From the NCBI RefSeq assembly GCF_000003605.2, contig NW_003123906.1:424136-488135 (forward strand): a stretch of 64,000 nucleotides of DNA, read 5' to 3'. This DNA comes from Saccoglossus kowalevskii (taxonomy: Eukaryota; Hemichordata; Enteropneusta; Harrimaniidae). Of this stretch, positions 1 to 12,046 are shown one piece after another. The notes below the pieces were generated by a model that was not told the DNA's origin, searched no databases, and was given only the letters and a program-made list of their open reading frames with translations. A program made the translations under genes and the position numbers. The number at the start of each line of letters is the position of its first letter. The stretch's first letter is position 1.

Positions 1-166
1 AATTCCAGAACCGGATCTCAGTCATGCATGGATGGATTTTGTTCAGATTTAGCACAATGTGTTGTACATATGCAGGTGCATTTCGGTCATGATCTGCTTT
101 GAATGTATATGTCACTCAAATATGAACGGAACGGAACGGAACGGGGACGTGTCATTGACAATGACT

Positions 167-244
167 TGTTTATTTATTTATTTATTTATTTATTTGTTTG
201 TTTGTTTGTTTGTTTGTTTGTTTGTTTGTTTGTTTGTTTGTTTG
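167..244. repeat. (TTTA)n/(TTTG)n microsatellite
   Basis: About 78 bp of TTTA units passing into TTTG units. It stops 32 bp before the start of the first visible OSBPL9 exon at 277, so it lies in the branch-point/polypyrimidine zone of that intron. Confidence 0.95.
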
Positions 245-276
245 AATAATTTAAACCATTATTTTGATTGTTTTAG

Positions 277-3200
277 GGACTCACCTCGAGATGACTCTCC
301 AGTTCAGTTTTTGGATACAAAAGATGTTGAGGTGAAATCCCCAGATCCAGTGACGGCAACTCAGATGTATGAAGAGGATGATGACGAAGATGATGAACGT
401 AAGTTACTACAAGAAGTCGTAATAGACAACATAATTGACACTGATGTTCACAGCATCTAAAAACATGCACAAGACCATAAAAGATTCTTAGCATAAAAGT
501 ATGCAGAGGGTGTGGTATAATTGAAGTCGCGCAGATAATCACACACAAGGAAGACAAACATACATTTCTGGAACTGAATAATCCAAATGAGTTGGACTTT
601 GGAAAAATTTATTAGTGTTTGTCTCAAGCTTGTATCCTTTCTTACCTGAGTGTCTACTGCATTCTGTGATACAATTGATTGATGCACATATCTGTGTAAA
701 ATGCCTTAATTGTTTTACACAGGGTTTGAATAAGTCCTGTGCGATGATTTAATAAATTTGGGATTGTAGGTGGTGTAGACAGGACACTGATGTGTGACAT
801 TATGACCACTCTTGTTCATAATATAGTCAGAATAAGGGGTTGTAATCAATTATTAGTATTTCACACTTATGTCTTAATGAAAATTCCTACTTTGCTAAGC
901 ACTTGATGTATCTGCTATGTTTACACTGCAGCCAAACCCACCCTGCCAGGTTGTTAATCCCCGTTTGAAGGCAGTCCAAAAACGGGGTCTTATGGATTGA
1001 TCTCTGTGCATACGTGCTCCATGTATGTGTCCAGACCTATATCTTGGTCATGCCCAGACCGATTACATTCAAACATCACACATACATCATATAGAATAAT
1101 ATACATATGCACATCAATTTGTTTTCCAATCTGATTCAAGATGGCCGAATGACAGCCATTTTTGTGGTGGATCATCAAAATGAAGCATTTCTGGCTTTCC
1201 GGAAACTGATTTGATGATCAGATACAAGGTGACTGAATGTCAATCATTTTAATGTTGAAAAAATCATCATAATCAAACATCAGCTTCTGGAAATATATCT
1301 CTGACATGTTTATGTTCCAACTATATTACTATAAACAAAACCATATATTTTAAATTTGATAACTAACAGGGACTATGCCATGCATGGCTTGTTTTACTTA
1401 CCATACCTAATCTTGTATTTAATATTTTTCCCTGCAGTGGACTGTGGTAAGCATGGAAGTGTGATTACACATTTATTGTCACAAGTTAGAATAGGAATGG
1501 ATTTAACTAAAGTTGTACTTCCTACATTCATACTGGAACGAAGGTCTTTACTAGAAATGTTTGCAGATTTCTTTGCACATCCTGATTTATTTTCAAAGTA
1601 AGTATGTTTGTTTGTATTTCTTTGAAGAATAAAATATTACATTTATGAATTATTGAGGTGGCATATAAACAAAATTGCTCTTTAATTATAAAGTTAGAAC
1701 ACTGCACGATAGTAAAAAATATTGTCATTTTCTTAATTTTTACATATTTGCTATTTCATGTAGGGCTACAGAATCGATTTACAAAACAGAGTGAAAAAAG
1801 CATTTTTTGTCTGTTTTAGGGCATTTCATCATTGTTTCTTTTAAAACCAATACATGTATATTTCAATCTCAAAATTATTGTGCAAAAAATTTATAGTGCC
1901 TTGCATGGTATTTTTTGATCTCTGGAAGTACAATGTAGTACAAAAAATTTTGAGTGAGTTTTTATCAAGGAAATGTGTTTTCATTGTGGACTATGGAAAC
2001 CGTTGCTAAAATGTGCATATTATTTTATCGTTTTTCTCCAAAGCAGATTGACAATGAACCAAAAAAATCCACACACTGTTGAATACTAAAACCAATAGTT
2101 GTAGGTAGAATTTGACATGAAATATTGCTACTGCTATATGTGCTATTATATTATACCAGTATACTGATGGTGGTAATTCATCGATTTGATTGGTCCAAAC
2201 ACAAAATTTGCATACCGGGGGTATGCATATATTGGCTGATAATGCATGGCTAAACCAAGTGGCCCTGGAACATGAATTGACTACAGGTTTAATGCGGAAA
2301 TACATAAAACCGGTAGGATTTGATTTTTAGGGAAATAAAGTGGCTTAAATATATGCACACATGTAAAAAACAAACTACCGGTAAGCGTTCTACCTTAAAA
2401 GTACATATCCAATTGGAGTGCATATAAACCCAAAATTATGTTATTTTATAGTATACCTGACTATGAAGATCCTAAGGACCGTATTGTACAGGTGACAAGA
2501 TGGTTTTTGTCTGCGTTCCATGCTGGTAAAAAAGGCTCCGTAGCAAAGAAACCATACAATCCTATTATTGGAGAGACGTTGCAGTGTTTTTATGATGTAT
2601 CAGAATCCAATGGTGAATACCATGAACCAGCAGAGGATGTAAGCTACTTCATTCAGCCTACTGGATACTTTAACAAATAATTATTATTCAACCTTTTCAC
2701 CACCAGACTTTCTCGCCCAAATCTGCACTTTTTGACTCCCGTGTGCGAAGCACAAAAATGAGTCTTTGCAGTTACCCTGTCTGTATGTCTGTATGTATGT
2801 ATGTATGTATGTATGTATGTCACTTTTTTTGTTCCACCGTTATCTCAAGAACTACTAATCAAATTTTGATGAAACTTGCACATAGATGCTCTGGGATAAT
2901 GCGCAGAGTTGATTAAGTTTTGGTAAAAATCTATGAATATTAATTACCTAATTTGCATGATAATTAGCTGATTGTTAGCTGTTCCAAGACTGTTCCACTG
3001 ATATCTGAATAACCACTCATTGGATTTTGACGAAATTTGGCACATGGATGCTCTGAACTAATGCGCAGATTTGATTAGTTTTGGGTAAAAATCTATGAAT
3101 ATTAATCACCTAATTTGCATGATAATTAACTGATTTTAAGCTGTTCTATGACTTTTCCACTGATTTTTGAAGAATCACTCATTGGATTTCAATGAAACTT

Positions 3201-6200
3201 GGCACATGGATGCTCTGAACTAATGCACAGATTTGATTAGTTTTGGGTAAAAATCTGTTAATATTATTAATTACCTAATTTACATAATGATTAATCAATT
3301 TTCGGCTTTTATATCTCAAGTACTAATCATAACATTTCAATAAAACTTGGTACATAGGTGTTCTATGACACTGCACAGACCTGATGGTTTTTAGGGTAAT
3401 ATCAGTACATATTAATTACCTAATTTACATAATTAATTAATTTTCAGCTTTTGATATTTCGAGTAGTAATGATCATGTTTCAATGAAACTTGGTACATAG
3501 TTACTTGAGGACTGTGCAGAGACCTAATTAGTTTTTTGGTAAATATTTGTGCATATTACTTACCTTATTAGCATAATTAGTTAATTTTCAGCTTTTCACC
3601 TGATATCTCAAGTACTAATCATCACATTTCAATGAGACTTGCGACATAGATATTCTAGGACTATGCAGAGACCTGATTAATTTTGAGATAAAAAATTGTG
3701 CCTATTAATTACCTAATTTGCATAATTAGTTAATTTTTTGCTGTTCTATGGCTGTTGCACTGATGTCTAAAAACCCCTCATTGGATTTCAATGAAACTTT
3801 TAAATAGTACCCATCACATTTCAATGAACCTAAGACTATGCACCATATTAGTTTTTGGTAAATATTTATGCTTCTTAATCACCTAATTAACATAATTAAT
3901 TAATTAATACTAATATCACAAGTATTGATCATCACATTTGAATAAAACTTGGTACATAAATGCTCTAGGACAATAGACTAATTTTGATTAATTTTGGGTT
4001 AAAATCTGTTCATATTAATTCTCTAATTAGCATAATAATTAATATTTTTTTGGTTATAATCACATTCCAATGAAACTTGGTACATTGTGCAGACCTTATT
4101 AGTTTTACACCTAAATCTGTTCATATTAGTTACCTTATTTGCATAATTAGTTTTCAGCTATTCCATCAATATCTCAAGTATAAGTAATTTTGAATTAATT
4201 TTTAATGTGTCTCCAAAACTCTCAGCACACGGGAGTTCTTTCTAAGCTTTCTTTGATTTCTTATATTCTTCAATATTTCTGGAAAGGAACACTAATTTCG
4301 AAGCCAACAGACAAAATTTGAGTCACTTTTCAGTTTAGACTAAAAAAATTGGCTATTGTTGTCCCAAACAAAGAAAAATGCAGATTATGAATGGGACTAT
4401 TTTATGATGAGAAGAGGGAATTGGTGGTGAAAAGGTTGAATGGGGATAGTCATTTTCGCAAGGTGACATGTTTTATATATGGGCGCAATGTGACAAAATT
4501 TGAAACGTGAACTTATCGACAACCATTGCTTTTTAATTTACTATGCTGCATGTCAAGTTTATATAATGACACATGCAGTTTGTTTAGTGCTTTGAACAGT
4601 ATCATTTTTCTCAACTGTTTTTAATATGTTGTTGCACATTTTTCTCTGATATCTTTATCAATTGTGGGCTTCCATTGCGTACAAAGTTTATTCAAATTCA
4701 ATTTGGATAGTTTCTGTTCGTAAATTGTACTTGAACTTTGTATGACCTTGCTCGGTACATCATTTATCTGCATAATTTTGTACTAGAGTCTAAATTCAAA
4801 TTATTACATTTTAGGAATTAGTTCCTGATGGTCCAGTTCCATGGGCTACAAAAGACCAAGTTACGTTTCTAGCGGAACAAGTATCCCATCACCCACCGAG
4901 TAAGTATGAATTGCTGAGTATCAAGTACAATATAATGTCCTTGTTGATGAACATATAAAGGGGCGCATTCTTGTGGCACATTCTACCACTTCAAGATTAA
5001 AATGAAAGTAATTGATGTATGTATTGTGTATTTACGTATGTCATATTTTAAATATAGACACCGAATTTTACAAGTCAGGAAAACTGCAAAATTTCATTTG
5101 GATCTTCCTGTTTAAGATCGTCATAGTGACTAGTCCTCTAAAATTATCAAATCACAAAAATTTTCATCAGCAAAATTAAATCGATTTACTGTATTGTTCC
5201 TTTTGGTCTTAACGTTGCGTCATCATACAACGCAGTGCACTCAGATATGTTATGTAAATTCACTTTTTATTATTTGTTTATGAAGATATTCTAATCATCA
5301 TCATCTCTTCTCTTTTCTCCAGTTTCTGCTTTTTATGCTGAAAATTACAATAAAGGTTTATCAGTTAATGCCCATATATGGACAAAATCAAAGTTCCTCG
5401 GTCTTTCAATTGGTGTTGAGATGATTGGCCAGGGTAAGTTCATTTTTCAGTTACACAGTGTGACTGGGATACTACCATATTAGTAGAGGTCAACAGGATT
5501 ATGATTAATATCTTTTCATAAACTAATTATCATTTTTTGGTGTTTCTTGTCATAATTTATTAAGGAATGATACCAGCAAGACACATTTAATGAGATTGTT
5601 GTATTCGCTGAAATAAACTTGAACTAAATGCTGAAATAAATGAAAAACTTTGCCAAAATGCATTCCAATATTCAAAATGGTAGATCCAAATTGTGCTTGA
5701 GAGCTGAAAAAATAGTCAAAACATTGTATGAAAACATATTTTTGATCAGATTTCGTCAAACTGTGATTACAGGTTGACTAATTAATATGAATGATTTCAA
5801 GTTATGAAATTGATAGGGAATGAGAGAGCTGCATCAATATTTTACTTTAGTGCTATTACTCAAAAGTTTCCATTATGTTTTACCAGTGACAATTTATCTA
5901 ATTAGTATGTTTGTCAAGAAATCACTGTGTGTGCTGTTTGAAATTGAACATCTGGCAATAAATAAATGCAATGGAAACCTGCATACAATGCACTCCAATC
6001 AGGGGCCTAGCAGTGAAAAACAGATTTCTGATTGAATTGTTACATTATATACTGTAGTAGGCATGTCTATTTTGATGTTATGCTTCTAAGTTTATTTATT
6101 GTTATTAGATTTTAAACAAATGATTTCATATATTTCATATATCTGTGAAAGGTGAAAGAAAAGTTGTTGGTCTGTCTGATTTTGAAATGTTCCACTTCTG

Positions 6201-9040
6201 GCCTCGCCCTCTGGTGGCAATCTTTTGCTAAAATTTGCCCAATTTTGTAGCCATCGTTTTTTTTTGGTTTTTTTGAAAGATGACAAAAGATTAATTGGAC
6301 AACTACATATTCTAATCCCTGTGTGTTATTTTATACTTTATTTCAGGTTGTCTGTCAGACTTAAAACATGATGAAGAATACATGGTGACATTCCCCAATG
6401 GTTACGGTCGGTCTATACTCACTGTGCCGTGGTTTGAAATGGGAGGTAAATGCAGCATTTCATGTGCTAAGACAGGGTTTGCGTCTACCGTAGTGTTTCA
6501 TACTAAACCGTTCTATGGTGGCAGTAAACATAGGATTACAGCTGAGGTTTCGTAAGTATTTGACTTTATGTTGATTTGGTATTCATATGGGTGTTTATTT
6601 TCATATTTTCCATTTACTTGAAAGTCGTGATGAGTTTGTAGACATATTATCTCGGTGAAGACTATCATAAGATGACACTGGTAATCATTTCAATTACTTT
6701 CGTCTAATAACCAATCCCAAATAATTGAGACTGTGTCTCTACCTCTACTTATTGTACATAGAATGTCTATAAATTCTGTATAGCAATATTTTTACTAGGT
6801 GATTTGATTCCCTGATCTACACGTGTATTCAGAAATTTAAAGTTTTCAAATTTACTCTGTACTTTGTATGAAATCTCTGAATGTTAGTTGATTACATTCT
6901 ACTTTGAGTCTTGCTCAGACTGTTATTTACACATCGTATTTAGTTTATTTCACAACAATGACAAAAACTGTATGATCTGCTTTGCCACTCAAGTTGTAAT
7001 TCTCTGCTTTTTACCTCCGCTGCTGACTTTGTCAAGTGAAGCTTATCATATGAGTGATTGTCCATCGGCATTCATGTCAACTTTTTATTACTTTCTCAAC
7101 TTCTCTTTGAAAACTACAATTCTTATTGCTTTGTTACTTGGTGTATATGTACCTTGGACAGACCTCTCTCAGATTTGTTCATTTCGTGATGATATCTTTA
7201 AGTCTCTAATTTTGGTGAATATTTTTTGTCATTTTTGGTAAAAAGTGATATTTTCGACTTATTGTTGAAAACCACACGTCTGATTGCTTTGATATTATAC
7301 ATATTGTCCATTTTGTAATGATATCTTCAATTCTTTAATTGAAATGTGCATTGCTAACATCGGAGCTATCTCAGCCGACAGGCTGCTTGTTTCTCCTTGC
7401 CTTGTTCATTTTCTCATTGTGAGTTTTATTTCTTTTTGTTTATTCGGTTGCTAATATGATATCGTAATATTTGTGACTAGTATGGAGGGTATCATTCTGT
7501 TACACTAAACCCAGTTTGTTGTTTTTTGTTTTACCAGGCATGTGTCAGACCGTAAACCTTTCCTGACTGTAACTGGGGAATGGAATGGTGTAATGATGGC
7601 TAAATGGGCTAACGGGGTAAGTGTTCTGGATATTGCTATGTGTATCTTTACAGTGTAAAGAATATAAATCATGGATTGTAAGTGTTTCATGTGTGACATA
7701 TTTACGTAATTACGTAATTGTTACGTAATCATGTTCCATATTGAAAAACTTTACCAATCTACTAAATTTTTCATTTTAAATAAGATTTAAGAGAACTTCC
7801 TGTTGTTGGAATGTTGGAAAATTTGTAACACATGCTAAAAGTTGATACAAAATGTATGTATTTGACTCATGCAGACCAATGTGTACATGTTTGTAGTATC
7901 AACACATGCTAACAGTAGATATGTCTTTGACTCATGCAGACAACAGAGACTTTTATAGACACAACAACTATGAAGACTTATAAGAAAAAAGTTAAACCGA
8001 TAGATCAACAAGGTGAATTTGAATCTAGAAGGTAAGATCTACATGTTGATGTAGAACAGTAATAAATTCTGCAGTTTTATTTTCTGAAAGGTAACGAAAG
8101 TTACTGATGTTTGACGGTTATTGGTCCATTCATATTAAAATCTTTTTTTTTTAATAGATTGAACAATAATTACACCTCTGATATTGAGTTTCTCTATTAG
8201 AATCATATTTCTAATCACAAAATCACCATTGTAATTTATGAGAAATTTTGTATGTGTTTTAATTTTCTTGTGATGCAAAATTTTTAACAAATGCCATAAC
8301 TTTGAGATGCGGATCAAGATGGAAATAATCAAGTATACCTTACAGGCTATGGAAGGATGTTACTTACAATTTAAAGATGAAGAACATGGATGCAACAACT
8401 GCTGCTAAACATAAACTGGAAGAAAGACAACGTGCAGAACGAAAAGAGAGAAATGAGAAGAACATTAAATGGCAAACAAAGGTATTTTCATTCAGTCTTT
8501 TCGTTATGCTGGTTTCCAAATAATCAACACTTAGTAATCTCCACCATTTACCTATGACTTGTACTCGCATCACAATACAAGTACAGATCTGTTTCTGATT
8601 CCTGATTTTATTTTGAAATGATCGATCAAACAATATGTTTTATTTTTCAGTATTTTTATGAGGATGGAGACAATTACATTTACAAGAAACCTTTGCAGAA
8701 ACGTTTAGACGAGAAACTGCAACAACTTGAAAAAGAAAAAGAACTACAATTACAACAACAAAAGAAAGAGCAAGCTGCCCTGCTACACCAACAGCTTCAG
8801 CTCCAATTACAGCAACAACAAGTACAGATGCAGTTAGAGCTGCAACAACAAGGACAGCCACCAGCTGCAGTCCAACCACAAGAGCAAGGATCGACAATGC
8901 AACCAGTACTACAAACACAATCTGAACAGCTGACTGCAGCTAAGACAGATCACAATGCAACTGAATTGTCAGCGGATTCAGCAGCATGTCATAGTGGTGA
9001 CACTTCTGCTACCCAACAACTGCAGGATCTCTTAGGTTAA
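277..9040 (+). CDS. OSBPL9: Oxysterol-binding protein-related protein 9 (ORP9), 3' part, ten exons
   Basis: Lipid-transfer protein. ORP9 in vertebrates exchanges phosphatidylserine and PI4P at ER-Golgi and endolysosomal contacts. Exons read here: 277-398, 1438-1597, 2452-2638, 4815-4899, 5323-5433, 6347-6551, 7538-7616, 7940-8031, 8346-8481, 8651-9040. All join in phase at GT-AG sites (about 521 residues) and end at TAA 9038-9040. Visible motifs are [11 protein letters not shown], the lipid-lid region [15 protein letters not shown], the OSBP signature EQVSHHPP (split between exons 4 and 5), [14 protein letters not shown] and HTKPFYGG, followed by a basic helix with [10 protein letters not shown]. 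These match vertebrate ORP9 more closely than other ORPs, from my knowledge of the family. The PH domain and, in ORP9, the usual FFAT motif would lie upstream of the window. A weak FFAT-like stretch, QFLDTKD, lies in the first exon. Odd: the Q-rich C-terminus, listed separately. Confidence 0.93.
399..1437 (+). other. OSBPL9: OSBPL9 intron, nothing recognised
   Basis: Intron between exon ends 398 and 1438 (donor gtaagt, acceptor ctgcag). I see no repeat family, RNA gene or open frame of note on either strand. Confidence 0.7.
2686..4441. mobile_element. DNA-transposon-like element (outer), with 20-bp terminal inverted repeats
   Basis: Lies in the OSBPL9 intron after exon 2452-2638. The left end ATTCAACCTTTTCACCACCA (2686-2705) has its exact reverse complement at 4422-4441. 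No transposase frame is present, so it is a non-autonomous, MITE-like element. It is interrupted by the inner element at 2735-4236. Without that insert it would be about 254 bp, close to the 219-bp relative at 25174-25392, which shares both ends and the interior block around GCCAACAGACAAAAT. No clear target-site duplication could be fixed. Confidence 0.8.
2735..4236. mobile_element. Inner nested element: 12-bp inverted ends around a ~150-bp tandem array
   Basis: ACTCCCGTGTGC at 2735-2746 is matched by its exact reverse complement at 4225-4236. After a (TATG)n microsatellite (about 2781-2820) come roughly nine diverged units of about 130-165 bp. Each carries AATGAAACTTGGTACATAG-like, CTCTGGACTATGCAGAGAC-like and TACCTAATTTGCATAATTAG-like segments; units start near 2867, 3030, 3191, 3341, 3482, 3631, 3791, 3941 and 4069. 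It has no coding capacity. Related pieces lie at about 27480-27770 (reverse) and 58896-59330. Confidence 0.78.
8711..9037 (+). other. OSBPL9: Glutamine-rich C-terminal extension of ORP9
   Basis: The last exon opens with the family's normal ending, [19 protein letters not shown], where vertebrate ORP9 soon stops. Here the frame stays open for about 109 more residues. First comes a Q/E/K/L stretch with heptad-like spacing ([19 protein letters not shown], then many QLQLQ runs), which suggests a coiled coil. Next is a PQ-rich linker, and the tail ends in DLLG. Many glutamines use mixed CAA/CAG codons rather than one pure repeat, so it is not a simple recent CAG expansion. It is in frame with a clear exon, so I take it as real coding sequence. 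Its function is unknown. Confidence 0.85.
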
Positions 9041-11743
9041 CTACAACACTGTAACACAATGTTGGCAAGTGTCACTGTAATTGCTTATGTTGCAGTTTCT
9101 GTTAGGCATGATGGCATCGTGGTATGCTGTGGTAATTAATATTAGAAAGACATTGGCTTGAGTAAAAATCTTTAGTGTTGACTCAACAGGAAATTAAGCA
9201 TTACCTCATGAAGCTAAACACATGTTATAGATTCTTCCAATATCTTGACTTTTTTTTATTACATTAGAAAAAAAATGGTAAGATAATCATTGCAACTATT
9301 GCAGTTTTTATGACCTTCTGACCAATTAACAATTATTCCTGGCGCCATGAAATAATGATTCTTGTACCAGGGCTACTATTTTTAAGATTACTATTAGAAA
9401 TTAAAATTTCATTGAAGACAAAAAACAAAATTATGTAGCCATGAAAATATCAGCAAGATGTCAAATGTGCAGCTTTACATGGATCAAATGATATCAAATA
9501 GTTGGCATTCCCTGAATCAAGGGATGTCCTATGGATGACTTCACCTGAATCAAGAGATGTCCAATGGGTGACTTCACCTGAATCAAGGGATGTCCAATAG
9601 GTGGCATCACCTGAATCAAGGGATGTCCAGTAGGTGGCAGTACCTGAATCAAGGGATGTCCAGTAGGTGGCATTACCTGAATCAAGAGATGTCCAATAGG
9701 TGGCATTTCCTGAATCAAGAGATGTCCAATAGGTGGCTTCATCTGAATCAAGGGATGTCCAATAGGTGGCATCACCTGAATCAAGAGATGCCCAATAGGT
9801 GACTTCACCTGAATCAAGAGATGTCCAATACATGTAGGTGGCATTACCTGAATCGTGGGATTCCAATCGGTGGAATAATCTGAATCATGGGATGTCCAAT
9901 AGGTGATTTCACCTGAATCAAGGGATGTCCAATAGGTGGCTTCACCTGAATCAAAGAATGTCAAATAGTTGGCTTCCTCTGAATCAAGGGATGTCCAATA
10001 GGTGACTTCACCTGAACTGGGGAATGTTAAATGGGTGACTTCATCTGATCCACGGGATGTCCAATAGGTGACTTCACCTGAACCGAGGGATGTCAAATAG
10101 ATGGCCTCACCTGAGTCAAGGTATGTCCTATAAACAGCTTCTCCAGAACAAAGGGTTTTCTCATTATTTTAAATGCTACATGCTCAAATCACATGATCTT
10201 CAGATGATTGATACTGCTTTCGTTGATGGCTTTACCAATCATATTTACATTTAATAGCAGACCAAGATTGTGTTCATTGACTAGCGATGATCAACAACTC
10301 AAAGATGTCAGAAAAGCAGAATAATTGTAGCCTAGAAATAATCTTATCTGAGATTTATTGCGGAGTTGCCTGCCGTTGATGACCTGCATTCAAAAAGATA
10401 AATGTAGATTGAACATACAAGTTAGACATATACATGGATTTTCTAGTAAGCTGTTACACTTTTGAATCCTCTCCATGCTATTGCAAATCTAATGTAGAGT
10501 AAGAAACTGCATGGTATTGTCATAAATCTCATGAACAAAGTGCTACGTCTATTCATTAAAGATCTATGGTTTTATATTAAGTAAGTACAATTTGTTGAAA
10601 ATCTGAGGTTACTTATGACGAAAGTACAATGTTTTCACATGGGGATGTATTTTTTAAAGTTCAAACAAAGCTATGCAGAGACAGTGTATCACTTATTCCT
10701 TTTAAAATGGTGCTTATATTAATGTAGAATTCTTGTATATATATCATGTAGACGATTATGTTCATTCTTTGTATTTTGTCATTCCCCAGGAATGTTTACA
10801 TACTTAGAATTGTGTAAACAATGTTAATCTGCGAAAAATATTTTGTTGTTTTTGTCTGTCTTGAAAAGGTTAGGGGAATTAAATGCATCACTGCATTCGT
10901 TAAGGTCTTTCAGTGGTGTACAAAATGTTTCTAGGTTCCTTACATGTCACAATGACTGATCTTTACAAATCATTATTAGTAATATTCACTTAGAAAGTTG
11001 AGGTCATCTGCACTGATCGCATCTTTGCTGCTAACTTCCCACATCTTTCCAATACATTAATATAAGATTTTTTGTTTTGCATTTTAATAAAATTTCAAAC
11101 ATCAGCAAGCTACACAACTGTCTGATGTGATCAATTTAGATGGTTACAGTTGTAATATTTTAATGTATTTAATTTTTGTCTTAAGCTCACAATGTATTAA
11201 ATATAGCACTGACATTTCTATGAATTAACACTATTACACCAACGGATCAGGGACCAGTTATGAAATTTAATAAACGTTTCTTGTCTGTTTTAGGCTTCCA
11301 CATGAACTTTTTTCCAAGTCATTGATTTATTTAAGTACCATGTTACTTTTATATAACTTGTATTCGTTCCTTCATGACCTCCTTGAATGGAATTAGTATT
11401 TTTGTATCATTCAGTATCGTAAGCGAGTTGTTTCAACAAGAAATGTAAGTAAATAATGGGACTTGGGACTGATAATGTAGATTTATTATGTTCCCATGAA
11501 ATTATTCATGTATTCATAACCAAACGCGGCCTAAGTCAGGTATGGTATGTGGTATGCCAAGTATTAGAACACTGTAGTATATGTAGTAATCATTTTATGT
11601 GATAGTATGGGAGACTTTGAGAAACCAAAAGTGTGTTAGTATATGTAGCCCAGTTTTGAAGATGAAAAAGTTTGTCTACAATGTAGAATGTAATTAGTGA
11701 AAAGTATTCATAAATTTAGTTTAACTGTATAATATACAATAAA
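9041..11743 (+). other. OSBPL9: Probable OSBPL9 3' untranslated region with poly(A) signals
   Basis: No further coding exon is seen after the TAA. AATAAA hexamers lie at 11086-11091, 11269-11274 and 11738-11743. The 11269 site is followed by a T/GT-rich stretch (11275-11292) like a downstream cleavage element, so it is the best candidate for the mRNA end. The region includes the 33-bp minisatellite listed separately. The transcript end is inferred; no RNA evidence is available. Confidence 0.5.
9497..10165. repeat. 33-bp minisatellite, about 20 copies
   Basis: Diverged tandem copies of a unit resembling GGTGGCATCACCTGAATCAA plus GGGATGTCCAATA. Because 33 is divisible by 3 and the unit lacks stops in several frames, long open frames appear by default. 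On the minus strand they would give an 11-residue repeat such as YWTSLDSGEAT. It lies 0.45 kb past the OSBPL9 stop, in the presumed 3' UTR. I see no splice context or conserved start for a gene, so I call it a minisatellite and not a CDS. Confidence 0.9.
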
Positions 11744-11974
11744 GCATAAACTAAGTAGTGGCAGTAATCTAAGTCTTTTAATCAGCTGTATTTTGTGGTT
11801 ATACATAGATTTGTGTGCTGTACAGTGGCTATATACTGTAAGATTGATATACACAGGACAAATACATTTATAAAAAAAATACTAAATAAAAATGCTATTG
11901 CAGTAATATTCTCTCTGTCGTGTTATATTGCTCTATTCTGGGCACATGTATCAATGTGAAGCTAGTTAAAATAT

Positions 11975-12046
11975 CGTTTCTGATTGGCTATCCAATCCAA
12001 AGACCAATCAAAGAGCAGCTATCGTATCAGTATTTGTATATAAAAA
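11975..12046 (+). promoter_or_regulatory. CCAAT-box cluster followed by TATA-like sequence, no gene seen downstream
   Basis: ATTGG at 11983-11987, CCAAT at 11992 and 12004, then TATATAAAAA at 12037-12046. The segment GACCAATCAAAGAGCAGC recurs with one change at 13584. A 14-bp perfect palindrome AACCAGGCCTGGTT lies at 12107-12120. No open frame of note follows, so the site may be an orphan promoter or just part of a dispersed repeat. Confidence 0.3.

Noticed and set aside
9450-10096. Minus-strand open frames of 138 and 200 codons with 11-residue repeats
   Set aside because: They arise from a 33-bp minisatellite whose period keeps frames open; there is no start context, splice site or homology, and several frames are open at once.
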